From Bidens hawaiensis (lineage: Eukaryota; Streptophyta; Magnoliopsida; Asterales; Asteraceae), in the NCBI GenBank assembly GCA_021521415.1, contig JAIQDT010001113.1, positions 124,001 through 188,000 on the forward strand: a DNA stretch of 64,000 bases. The letters are read 5' to 3'. Below are positions 1-10,300 of the stretch, piece after piece. Each line of letters begins with the position of its first letter. Within the stretch, counting starts at the first letter, position 1. A program made the position numbers and the translations under genes. A model generated the notes under the pieces. That model was not told where the DNA came from, did not search any database, and saw nothing but the letters and a program-made list of their open reading frames with translations.

Positions 1-110
1 AATAAAATTTCCATTGCGCATGAAATGTCTAGTACAAAATACATTACATTGTTTAGAATTACATAAAAACATCCAAGTATGAAAATCATTGAAGATTTCC
101 GCGCCATATC

Positions 111-147
111 CCCTCACACGGCGGGAACAACCGCGCGTGTGGAAGGG
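111..147. other. GC-rich imperfect hairpin
   Basis: The left arm CACACGGCGG (115-124) pairs with CCGCGCGTGTG (131-141) with a one-base bulge, across a six-base loop. Outer CCCT/AGGG-like flanks extend the symmetry. It is one of several GC-rich inverted repeats in the otherwise AT-rich left flank. Function unknown. Confidence 0.5.
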
Positions 148-299
148 ATAGAACTAAAATCTTCCAAAAAGCTAATTTTATAGATGTTCTTCGTGAAGTG
201 CTCTATGTGTGACTCCTTGCGCTACTTACCTATCACCTGAAAGACACGTAAAAACATTTGAATCAGTATAAACTGAGTGAGTTCACAAGTTTTGGTGAC

Positions 300-430
300 T
301 TGATAAATCGTATTGCAACATAATCTTGATAAAGCCATATTGAAACATATTTCCGATAACATTGTTTAAACATATGCTTGATAAAACCGTATTGAAACAT
401 AGTTTTGATAACATATTCTTGATAAAACCG
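300..430. repeat. Degenerate short direct repeats (TTGATAAA motif)
   Basis: TTGATAAA-type words recur at 300, 326, 378 and 419, three of them followed by variants of CGTATTGAAACATA. A related TTGATAAC occurs at 405. Spacing is irregular (26, 52 and 41 bp), so this is a decayed or composite repeat rather than a clean minisatellite. It runs directly into the 68-bp repeat at 427. Confidence 0.5.
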
Positions 431-658
431 TCCCGCGGGTCACGCGCAGACATTCCTGAAAACCGTGGCGCTGCCACTATAATAATTTAGATATACCGTC
501 CCACGGGTCACGCACGGACGTTCCTGAAAACCGTGGCGCTGCCACTATAATAATTTAGATATACCGTCCCACGGGTCACGCACGGACGTTCCTGAAAACC
601 GTGGCGCTGCCACTATAATAATTTAGATATACCGTCCCACGGGTCACGCACGGACGTT
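427..658. repeat. 68-bp minisatellite, about 3.4 copies
   Basis: The word ACCGTCCC recurs at 427, 495, 563 and 631, an exact 68-bp period. Copies 2 to 4 are essentially identical to each other, and the first differs at a few sites (CGCGGG against CACGGG, CGCAGA against CGCACGGA). Every complete unit contains a perfect small hairpin GTGGC-GCT-GCCAC. Copies 2-4 also contain a CGTCC/GGACG inverted pair. The array ends abruptly inside a unit at about 658. It lies in the inferred leader or U5 part of the LTR-like element. Confidence 0.9.
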
Positions 659-674
659 GTGCCGGAAAACAAGG

Positions 675-710
675 CGCTCGTCTTTGTAAGAGGTGCGACC
701 TCTACGAGCG
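675..710 (-). other. Stem-internal-loop-stem hairpin, copy 1
   Basis: On the plus strand CGCTCGT (675-681) pairs perfectly with ACGAGCG (704-710). AGAGGT (689-694) pairs perfectly with ACCTCT (698-703) around a GCG loop. A seven-base one-sided bulge (682-688) separates the two stems. A second copy with the same geometry lies 73 bp away at 748-783. The minus strand is preferred as the RNA sense because the only imperfect pair in copy 2 becomes a G-U wobble there. Confidence 0.65.
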
Positions 711-747
711 GGCTCAATCCCATAGTACTACCCCGTGACATACTAGG

Positions 748-783
748 CACCCGTCTTTGCAAGGGGTGCGACCCCTACGAGTG
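748..783 (-). other. Stem-internal-loop-stem hairpin, copy 2
   Basis: It has the same layout as the copy at 675-710: outer stem CACCCGT (748-754) with ACGAGTG (777-783), a seven-base bulge (755-761), and inner stem AGGGGT (762-767) with ACCCCT (771-776) around GCG. The inner stem differs from copy 1 by a paired substitution on both arms, so pairing is kept. The outer stem has one non-Watson-Crick pair, which reads as G-U on the minus strand. Confidence 0.65.
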
Positions 784-1308
784 GGTTGATCAAACACAGT
801 AGTCCCTACCCTTAGAGTTCCAATGGTAAAGTGATCACTTACTCGTATCGCACTCACATTGAAAACCATAGATAACCGTTTGCATTGCTCGAAAATATTC
901 CATAAAGAAACATAATTTAAACACATAATCGTTTTCATTACTTGTAAGAGTACCATGATAAAGCATAATTTAAGTACGTGTCCCTCGCCCCGAAAACAGT
1001 TTAAAAACAGTGAAAATAGTGAAAATAGGGGCTGTGAGACTCACCTGTGATTCTTGTTAAGAGATTAATCGGGGTTTCGGGTTTCTTGATGTTAGCCTCG
1101 AAATTGGGAGTCTAAAATATGATTAAATAACAAGAAATATGTATATTAAGATCAAGAATTCGAAGAATATAAGGGTTGGTCAGAAAAGTAAAGTTTCGGC
1201 TTACCTAGCGAAGGAAACGGAGATGGAAACGGATGCTTGGGAGAGAATTACAGATTTTAAGAGAGTTTGGGGTGTGTTTGTGTGATGTTTTTATTCAAGG
1301 ATTGATAC
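784..1308 (-). other. Inferred transcribed leader, no gene recognised
   Basis: This lies downstream of the minus-strand TATA box. It includes two strong 5' splice-site-like words on the minus strand: TAG|GTAAGC, with the intron side starting at 1204, and CAG|GTGAGT, starting at 1044. Both sit in the first 300 bases of the inferred transcript. No matching branch point or acceptor could be identified with confidence. The short open frame on the minus strand at 714-956 runs through the hairpin repeat and shows no recognisable domain, so I do not call a gene. Confidence 0.25.
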
Positions 1309-1317
1309 ATATTTATA
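1309..1317 (-). promoter_or_regulatory. TATA box, minus strand
   Basis: The minus strand reads TATAAATAT, preceded by CC and followed within about 30-40 bases by a C/A-rich then CT-rich stretch, typical of a plant RNA polymerase II initiation region. The distance from the putative LTR start at 2270 (about 950 bp) is plausible for a long U3. A start site near 1275-1290 is an inference. Confidence 0.5.
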
Positions 1318-1318
1318 G

Positions 1319-1991
1319 GCAAATTCAAGGGAACACAATCCCTTGACTTAGGGGATTGAAATCTTATCATATCTAGGTGTAATGATGACAAAGTATGGGA
1401 TTTATTATTATTTATTCAGGGATGGGGGTGATAGTCCTAGGGAGTGGTTAAAAAGATTCTGATTGATTTTGACAGGACATGCAGGACTGTGGTTGATGGG
1501 AGTAGGTACGGCTGACAGCTGACATTTCGTGTTACAGTATACTTTTCCTGGTACTGTTGTCAGTGTGTAGTCAAAAGGTAAAAATATCTGAAATACGCTA
1601 CTGGTCCCTTCTAGGCGGGGGAAATCCCCTTACACTTGAGAAATAGACTAAGTGTTTTGTGCGTGTAGCCTTGCGCGTATAGCTTTCTGCGTGTAGGCTG
1701 TTTCTTTGCTGCGGGTAGGTGCGTAACCTTCTCGCAGTCAGGGACGTTGAGTTTCATTTGTAGATTTTCCATGAGGTCTTGGTATTTCAACATAGTGATC
1801 AGTTATGTTGAAGTCAATTCCATCCTGGAGCTTCAGACAAACTAGCTTTCAATGTTCCCGCCATGCGGGGAGGTTAGCCCCCTTTCCGCACGCGCATAAA
1901 TGATTTGGGATGCACCCGCCTTAGCATCAGGCGGGGCGTCCACCCATATGGCAAAAAGTTAAGTTATATGAAAACATAAAGCCAAAACATC
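1319..1991. other. Inferred U3 region with GC-rich inverted repeats
   Basis: No coding region is recognised here. Three small GC-rich inverted repeats stand out from the AT-rich background: GGGG-AAAT-CCCC at 1618-1629, CCCGC-CAT-GCGGG at 1857-1869, and CCCGCC with GGCGGG at 1915-1920 and 1930-1935. Otherwise the stretch is unremarkable. Confidence 0.35.
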
Positions 1992-2208
1992 CGCGCATGG
2001 CGCATATAACATGCACGCGCTGATTCTAACATGGCACGCTCGCGCAGGGCGCATATAACATGCACGCGCTGATTCTAACATGGCGCGCTCGCGCAGGACG
2101 CATATAACATGCACGCGCTGATTCTAACATGGCGCGCTCGCGCAGGGCGCATATAACATGCACGCGCTGATTCTAACATGGCGTGCTCGCGCAGGGCGCA
2201 TATAACAT
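1992..2208. repeat. 49-bp GC-rich minisatellite, about 4.4 copies
   Basis: The word GCATATAACA recurs at 2002, 2051, 2100, 2149 and 2198, an exact 49-bp period. Copies differ by single bases (GGCACGCT, GGCGCGCT or GGCGTGCT; CAGGGC or CAGGAC). Each unit is built from two related halves, both starting TAACATG. One half carries a GCGCG-CT-CGCGC self-complementary core. The block lies 60 bp inside the putative LTR end, in the U3 part. Confidence 0.9.
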
Positions 2209-2270
2209 ATTTACCTAATAATTAGGTTGATTACTTGGTTTATGGGATTGGGAAATTACCGGGTATCACA

Positions 2271-2384
2271 TTAAAGCAGCAAATGATTGTTACATTTTTT
2301 TTAATTGTGTTAAAAAAAACTGAGTTATTACAAATTTCCTTAACTTCACTTATTACAAATAAAGTGTTCGACTCCCTTTATGTT
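2271..2384. other. AT-rich junction sequence, unassigned
   Basis: This short AT-rich stretch lies between the putative LTR terminus and the first recognisable satellite homology. It has long A and T runs, as the satellite does, and may be satellite too decayed to align by eye. I see no gene or motif. Confidence 0.4.
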
Positions 2385-2545
2385 TTTGTGAATATTTTGT
2401 TTTTATTTTTGTTTTTTAGTTTCAATATCGTAACGTACGTGACGAACACAGACCAAATTTGTGTTGACTCATCGCCTCAACACTCGGGTTTTATCAAAGC
2501 TCGAGCTTTACTAACCAACGCCACCTCATTGGTACACCTCGGTTT
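2385..2545 (+). repeat. Strongly diverged satellite fragment at array edge
   Basis: A T-rich tract followed by TTTAGTTTCAATATCGTAACG aligns in order with the satellite's T-tract, TAGTTC and CCGTAACG. It then continues with AAATTTGTGTTGACT in place of the usual AATTCGTGTCGACTT. Only about 140 bp separate its CGTAACG (2429) from the next equivalent (2571), so roughly two thirds of a monomer is missing. This is the outermost satellite homology I can see. Confidence 0.7.
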
Positions 2546-2925
2546 TTAAATTGTTTTTTAGTTCAGATGCCATAACGCACATAACCAAAATTGACCAAAT
2601 TCGTGTCGACTTAATCTACAATGTTTGGGTTTTACCAACGCTCCTAAAAGGGTTAAATGTGTATAAATTTGAAGTCTTAATTTCAACATTTGATTAAAAA
2701 AAGGCTTATATACTTTTAAGAGTTAATATTTGCATTTTATATCTTGAATCCGTATGTTCATGTCCGTTCCATATCATGTATTCCCAGAACCGTCCTTTAA
2801 ATTCACAAAAAATAAATCGTAAATAAACTGAAAAAGTTACGGTATTGTAAGGCAAGCCTTTGATCGGGAACCATTTTGTTCTGTTTTTTATTTCCATTTT
2901 TTTTGTTTTGGTGTAGTTCTGGTAC
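2546..2925 (+). repeat. Shortened edge monomer lacking one 66-bp module
   Basis: The distance from CATAACG (2571) to the next CGTAACG (2926) is 355 bp, against about 426 bp in the following units. The missing part is one of the two related modules: TTGACC, equivalent to the sequence before the first GAATTC, is joined directly to AATTCGTGTCGAC of the second. From about 2596 onward the unit matches the standard satellite closely. Confidence 0.8.
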
Positions 2926-5620
2926 CGTAACGACTAAAGAGCATGACACAAACCAACCGAATTTGCGCAAACTCAACGACTCAACACAATGGACAGTCAA
3001 CGCTCGGGTTTGATAAATACCCACGAATTCGTGTCGACTTAATCTACAATATTTGGGTTTAACCAACGCTCCTAAAAGGGTTAAATGTGTATAAATTTGA
3101 AGTCTTAATTTCAACATTTGATTAAAAAAAAGGCTTATATACTTTTAAGAGTTAATATTTGCATTTTATATCTTGAATCCGTATGTTCATGTCCGTTCCA
3201 TATCATGTATTCCAAGAACCGTCCATTAAAATCACAAAAAATAAATCGTAAATAAACTGAAAAAGTTACGGTACTGTAAGGCAAGCCTTTGATCGGGAAC
3301 CATTTTGTTCTGTTTTTTTTTCCTTTTTTTGTTTTGGTGTAGTTCTGGTACCGTAAAGACTAAAAAGCATGACAGAAACTGACCGAATTCGGGAAAACTC
3401 AACGACTCAACACAATGGACCGTCAACCTCGGGTTTGATAAATACCCACGAATTCGTTTCGACTTAATCTACAATGTTTGGGTTTAACCAACGCTCCTAA
3501 AAGGGTTAAATGTGTATAAATTTGAAGTCTTAATTTCAACATTTGATTAAAAAAAAGGCTTATATACTTTTAAGAGTTAATATTTGCATTTTATATCTTG
3601 AATCCGTATGTTCATGTCCGTTCCATATCATGTATTACCATAACCGTCCATTAAATTAACAAAAAATAAATCGTAAATAAACTGAAAAAGTTAAGGTATT
3701 GTAAGACAAGCCTTTGATCGGGAATCATTTTGTTCTATTTTTTTACTTTTTTTTTTGGTGTAGTTCTGGTACCGTAACGACTAAAGAGCATGACAGAAAC
3801 CGACCGAATTCGCGCAAACTCCATGACTCAACACAATGGACCGTCAACGCTCGGGTTTGATAAATACTCACGAATTCGTGTCGACTTAATCTACAATGTT
3901 TGGGTTTAACCAACGCTCCTATAAGGGTTAAATGTATATAAATCTGAAGTCTTAATTTCAACATTTGATTAAAAAAAAAGGCTTATATACTTTTAAGAGT
4001 TAATATTTGCATTTTATATCTTGAATCCGTATGTTCATGTCCGTTCCATATCATGTATTCTCAGAACCGTCCATTAAATTCACAAAAAATAAATCGTAAA
4101 TAAACTGAAAAAGTTACGGTATTGTAAGGCAAGCCTATGATCGGGAACCATTTTGTTCTGGTTTTTTTTCCTTTTTTTGTTTTGGTGTAGTTCTGGTACC
4201 GTAACGACAAAAGAGCATGACAGAAACCGAATGAATTTGCGCAAAATCAACGACTCAACACAATGGACCGTCAACGCTCGGGTTTGATAAATACCCACGA
4301 ATTCGTGTCGACTTAATCTACAATGTTTGGGTTTAACCAACGCTCCTAAAAGGTTTAAATGTGTATAAATTTGAAGTCTTAATTTCAACATTTGATTAAA
4401 AAAACAGGCTTATATACTTTTAAGAGTTAATATTTGCATTTTATATCTTGAATCCGTATGTTCATGTCCGTTCCACATCATGTATTCCCATAACCGTCCT
4501 TTAAATTCACAAAAAATAAATCGTAAATAAACTGAAAAATTACGGTATTGTAAGGCATGCCTTTGATCGGGAACCATTTTGTTCTGGTTTTTTTCCTTTT
4601 TTTGTTTTGGTGTAGTTCTGGTACCGTAACGAGTAAAGAGCATGACATAAACCGACCGAATTCGCGCAAACTCAACGACTCAACATAATGGACCGTCAAC
4701 GCTCGGGTTTGATAAATACTCACGAATTCGTGTCGACTTAATCTACAATGTTTGGGTTTAACCAACGCTCCTATAAGGGTTAAATGTATATAAATTTGAA
4801 GTCTTAATTTCAAAATTTGATTAAAAAAAAGGCTTATATACTTTTAAGAGTTAATATTTGCATTTTATATCTTGAATCCGTATGTTCATGTCCGTTCCAT
4901 ATCATGTATTCCCAGAACCGTCCATTAAATTCACAAAAAATAAATCGTAAATAAACTGAAAAAGTTACGGTATTGTAAGGCAAGCCTATGATCGGGAACC
5001 ATTTTGTTCTGGTTTTTTTTCCTTTTTTTGTTTTGGTGTAGTTATGGTACCGTAACGACTAAAGAGCATGACAGAAACCGAATGAATTTGCGCAAAATCA
5101 ACGACTCAACACAATGGACCGTCAACTCTCGGGTTTAATAAATACCCACGAATTCGTGTCGACTTAATCTACAATGTTTGGGTTTAACCAACGCTCTTAA
5201 AAGGGTTAAATGTGTATAAATTTGAAGTCTTAATTTCAACATTTGATTAAAAAAAAGGCTTATATACTTATAAAAGTTAATATTTGCATTTTATATCTTG
5301 AATCCGTATGTTCATGTCCGTTCCATATCATGTATTCCCCGAACCGTCCTTTAAATTCATAAAAAATAAATCGTAAATAAACTGAAAAAGTTACGGTATT
5401 GTAAGTCAAGCCTTTGATCGGGAACCATTTTGTTCTGTTTTTTTCCTTTTTTTTGTTTTGGTGTAGTTCTGGTACCGTAACGACTAAAGAGCATGACAGA
5501 AACCGACCGAATTCGCGCAAGCTCAATGACTCAACACAATGGACCGTCAATGCTCAGGTTTGATAAATACCCACGAATTCGTGTCGACTTAATCTACAAT
5601 GTTTGGGTTTAACCAACGCT

Positions 5621-7330
5621 CGTAAAAGGGTTAAATGTGTATAAATTTGAAGTCTTAATTTCAACATTTGATTAAAAAAAAGGCTTATATACTTTTAAGG
5701 GTTAATATTTGCATTTTATATCTTGAATCCGTATGTTCATGTCCGTTCCATATCATGTATTCCCATAACCGTCCATTAAATTCACAAAAAATAAATCGTA
5801 AATAAACTGAAAAAGTTAGGTTATTGTAAGGCTAGCCTGTGATCGGGAACCATTTTGTTCTGTTTTATTTTCCTTTTTTTTTTGTTTTGGTGTAGTTCTG
5901 GTACCGTAACGACTAAAGAGCATGACAGAAACCGACCGAATTCGGGCAACCTCAATGACTCAACAAAATGGACCGTCAATGCTCGGGTTTAATAAATACC
6001 CACGAATTCGTGTCGACTTAATCTACAATGTTTGGGTTTAACCAACGCTCCTAAAAAGAGTTAAATGTGTATAATATTGAAGTCTTAATTTCAACATTTG
6101 ATTAAAAAAATGCTTATATACTTTTAAGAGTTAATATTTGCAATTTATATCTTGAATCCGTATGTTCATGTCCGTTCCATATCATGTATTCCAAGAACCG
6201 TCCATTAAATTCACAAAAAATAAATCGTAAAGAAACTGAAAAAGTTACGGAACTGTAAGGCAAGCCTTTGATCGGGAACCATTTTGTTCTGGTTTTTTTT
6301 CCTTTTTTTGTTCTGGTGTAGTTCTGGTACCGTAACGACTAAAGAGTATGACAGAAACCGACCGCATTCGCGCAAACTCAACGACTCAACACAATGGACC
6401 GTCAACGCTCGGGTTTGATAAATACCCACGAATTCGTGTCGACTTAATCTACAATGTTTGGGTTTAACCAACGCTCGTAAAAGGGTTAAATGTGTATAAA
6501 TTTGAAGTCTTAATTTCAACATTTGATTAAAAAAAAGGCTTATATACTTTTAAGAGTTAATATTTGCATTTTATATCTTGAATCCGTATGTTCATGTCCG
6601 TTCCATATCATGTATTCCCATAACCGTCCATTAAATTCACAAAAAATAAATCGTAAATAAACTGAAAAAGTTAGGTTATTGTAAGGCAAGCCTGTGATCG
6701 GGAACCATTTTGTTCTGTTTTATTTTCCTTTTTTTTTTGTTTTGGTGTAGTTCTGGTACCGTAACGACTAAAGAGCATGACAGAAACCGACCGAATTCGG
6801 GCAACCTCAATGACTCAACAAAATGGACCGTCAATGCTCGGGTTTAATAAATACCCACGAATTCGTGTCGACTTAATCTACAATGTTTGGGTTTAACCAA
6901 CGCTCCTAAAAAGAGTTAAATGTGTATAATATTGAAGTCTTAATTTCAACATTTGATTAAAAAAATGCTTATATACTTTTAAGAGTTAATATTTGCAATT
7001 TATATCTTGAATCCGTATGTTCATGTCCGTTCCATATCATGTATTCCAAGAACCGTCCATTAAATTCACAAAAAATAAATCGTAAAGAAACTGAAAAAGT
7101 TACGGAACTGTAAGGCAAGCCTTTGATCGGGAACCATTTTGTTCTGGTTTTTTTTCCTTTTTTTGTTCTGGTGTAGTTCTGGTACCGTAACGACTAAAGA
7201 GTATGACAGAAACCGACCGCATTCGCGCAAACTCAACGACTCAACACAATGGACCGTCAACGCTCGGGTTTGATAAATACCCACGAATTCGTGTCGACTT
7301 AATCTACAATGTTTGGGTTTAACCAACGCT
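5621..7330 (+). repeat. 855-bp two-monomer tandem duplication
   Basis: The two-monomer segment from about 5621 to 6475 is repeated at about 6476 to 7330 with only a few substitutions. Shared rare variants include GTTAGGTTATTG (5815 and 6670), a short CTAAAAAGAGTTAAATG segment, TATAATATTGAAG, and the A-poor junction AAAAAAATGCTTATA. The segment start is marked by CGCTCGTAAAAG at both ends. It is the clearest block duplication in the edge region. Boundaries are good to a few tens of bases. Confidence 0.85.
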
Positions 7331-10300
7331 CCTAAAAGGGTTAAATGTGTATAAATTTGAAGTCTTAATTTCAACATTTGATTAAAAAAAAGGCTTATAT
7401 ACTTTTAAGAGTTAATATTTGCATTTTATATCTTGAATCCGTATGTTCATGTCCGTTCCATATCATGTATTCCCCGAACCGTCCTTTAAATTCAAAAAAA
7501 ATAAACTGAAAACAAACTGAAAAAGTTACGGTATTGTAAGGCAAGCCTTTGATCGGGAACCGTTTTGTTCTGGTTTTTTTCCTTTTTTGTTTTGGTGTAG
7601 TTCTGGTGCCGTAACGACTAAAGAGCATGACAGAAACCTACCGAATTCGGGAAAACTCAACGACTCAACACAATGGACCGTCAAGGCTCGGGTTGGATAA
7701 ATACCCATGAATTCGTGTCGACTTATTCTAGAATGTTTGGGTTTAACTAACGCTCTTAAAAGGGTTAAATGTGTATAAATTTGAAGTCTTAATTTCAACA
7801 TTTGATTAAAAAAAAGGCTTATATACTTTTAAGAGTTAATATTTGCATTTTATATCTTGAATCCATAAGTTCATGTCCGTTCCTTATCATGTATTCCCAT
7901 AACCGTCCATTAAATTAACAAAAAATAAATTGTAAATAAACTGAAAAAGTTAAGGTATTGTAAGGCAATCCTTTGATCGGGAACCATTTTGTTATGGTTT
8001 TTTTTTTCCTTTTTTTTGTTTTGATGTAGTTCTGGTACCGTAATGACTAAAGAGCATGACAGAAACCGACCGAATTCGCGCAAACTTAATGACTCAACAC
8101 AATGGACCGTCAATGCTCGGGTTTGATAAATACCCACGAATTCGTGTCGACTTAATCTACAATGTTTGGGTTTAACCAACGCTTCTAAAAGGGTTAAATG
8201 TGTAAAAATTTGAAGTCTTAATTTCAACATTTGATTAAAAAAAAAGGCTTATATACTTTTAAGAGTTAATATTTGCATTTTATATCTTGAATCCGTATGT
8301 TCATGTCCGTTCCATATCATGTATTCCAAGAACCGTCCATTAAATTCACAAAAAACAAATCGTAAATAAACTGAAAAAGTTACGGTACTGTAAGTCAAGC
8401 CTTTGATCGGGAACCATTTTGTTCTGGTTTTTTTTCTTTATTTTGTTTTGGCTTAGTTCTGGTACCGTAACGACTAAAGAGCATGACAGAAACCGACCGA
8501 ATTTGGGCAAACTCAATGACTCAACACACTGGACCGTCAATGCTCGGGTTTAATAAATACCCACGAATTCGTGTCGACTTAATCTACAATGTTTGGGTTT
8601 AACCAATGCTCCTAAAAGGGTTAAATGTGTATAATATTGAAGTCTTAATTTCAACATTTGATTAAAAAAATGCTTATATACTTTTAAGAGTTAATATTTG
8701 CAATTTATATCTTGAATCCGTATGTTCATGTCCGTTCCATATCATGTATTCCAAGAACCGTCCATTAAATTCACAAAAAATAAATCGTAAAGAAACTGAA
8801 AAAGTTACGGTACTATAAGGCAAGCCTTTGATCGGGAACCATTTTGTTCTGTTTTTTTTTCCTTTTTTTGTTATGGTGTAGTTCTGGTACCGTAACGACT
8901 AAAGAGTATGACAGAAACCGACCGCATTCGCGCAAACTCAACGACTCAACACAATGGACCGTCAACGCTCGGGTTGGATAAATACCCATGAATTCGTGTC
9001 GACTTAATCTACAATGTTTGGGTTTAACCAACGCTTCTAAAAGGGTTAAATGTGTAAAAATTTGAAGTCTTAATTTCAACATTTGATTAAAAAAAAAGGC
9101 TTATATACTTTTAAGTGTTAATATTTGCATTTTATATCTTGAATTCGTATGTTCATGTCCGTTCCATATCATGTATTCCCAGAACCGTCCATTAAATTCA
9201 CAAAAAATAAATCGTAAATAAACTGAAAAAGTTACGGCTTTGTAAGTCAAGCCTTTGATCGGGAACCATTTTGTTCTAGTTTTTTTTCCTTTTTTTGTTT
9301 TGGTTTAGTTCTGGTACCGTAATGACTAAAGAGCATGACAGAAACCGACCGAATTCGCGCAAACTCAATGACTCAACACAATGGACCGTCAATGCTCGGG
9401 TTTGATAAATACCCACGAATTCGTGTCGACTTAATCTACAATGTTTGGGTTTAACCAACGCTTCTAAAAGGGTTAAATGTGTAAAAATTTGAAGTCTTAA
9501 TTTCAACATTTGATTAAAAAAAAGGCTTATATACTTTTAAGAGTTAATATTTGCATTTTATATCTTGAATCCGTATGTTCATGTCCGTTCCATATCATGT
9601 ATTCCCAGAATCGTCCATTAAATTCACAAAAAACAAATCGTAAATAAACTGAAAAAGTTACGGTATTGTAAGTCAAGCCTTTGATCGGGAACCATTTTGT
9701 TCTGGTTTTTTTTCCTTTTTTTGTTTTGGTTTAGATCTGGTGCCGTAACGACTAAAGAGCATGACAGAAACCGACAGAATTCACGCAAACTCAACGACTC
9801 AACACAATGGACCGTCAACGCTCGGGTTTGATAAATACCCGCGAATTCGTGTCGACTTAATCTACAATGTTTGGGTTTAACCAACGCTCCTAAAAGGGTT
9901 AAATGTGTATAAATTTGAAGTCTTAATTTCAACATTTGATTAAAAAAAAGGCTTATATACTTTTAGGAGTTAATATTTGCATTTTATATCTTGAATCCAT
10001 AAGTTCATGTCCGTTCCTTATCATGTATTCCCATAACCGTCCATTAAATTAACAAAAAATAAATTGTAAATAAACTGAAAATGTTAAGGTATTGTAAGGC
10101 AATCCTTTGATCGGGAACCATTTTGTTATGGTTTTTTTTTTCCTTTTTTTATTTTGATGTAGTTCTGGTACCGTAACGACTAAAGAGCATGACAGAAACC
10201 GACCGAATTCACGCAAACTCAATTACTCAACACAATGGACCGTCAATGCTCGGGTTTGATAAATACCCACGAATTCGTGTCGACTTAATCTACAATGTTT

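Larger units (their letters stand above)
1..2270 (-). mobile_element. Probable LTR-retrotransposon sequence (LTR plus leader), partial
   Basis: Seen: on the minus strand the segment begins at 2270 with TGTGATACCCGG. TG is the canonical first dinucleotide of an LTR, and TGTGAYACCC-like starts are common in plant Ty3/gypsy LTRs. About 950 bp further along the minus strand is a clean TATA box, followed by a pyrimidine-rich leader. GC-rich tandem repeats and hairpins are scattered through an AT-rich background, and no satellite homology is visible. Inferred: the LTR lies in reverse orientation, with U3 from 2270 to about 1290 and R/U5 or leader further left. I could not find the other LTR end, a tRNA primer-binding site, a polypurine tract, a target-site duplication or any gag/pol coding. 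A solo LTR, a truncated element or unrelated flanking DNA therefore all remain possible. The element would sit exactly beside the satellite edge. Confidence 0.45.

Noticed and set aside
283..477. Minus-strand open frame of 64 codons
   Set aside because: It runs through the degenerate TTGATAAA repeats and into the 68-bp minisatellite, giving a repetitive peptide with no recognisable features.
714..956. Minus-strand open frame of 80 codons with Cys residues that looks faintly like a zinc-knuckle
   Set aside because: The Cys-rich part is encoded by one arm of the hairpin repeat, spacing does not match a CCHC knuckle, and no other gag-like sequence is present.
1..2270. Organellar DNA or a bacterial insertion, suggested by GC-rich hairpins
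   Set aside because: There are no organellar genes or tRNAs, and the LTR-like terminus, TATA box and minisatellites fit a nuclear retroelement better.
2235..2549. Plus-strand open frame of 104 codons with a hydrophobic stretch
   Set aside because: It spans the putative LTR end and the diverged satellite edge. The hydrophobic residues come from T-rich DNA, and nothing suggests a real protein.
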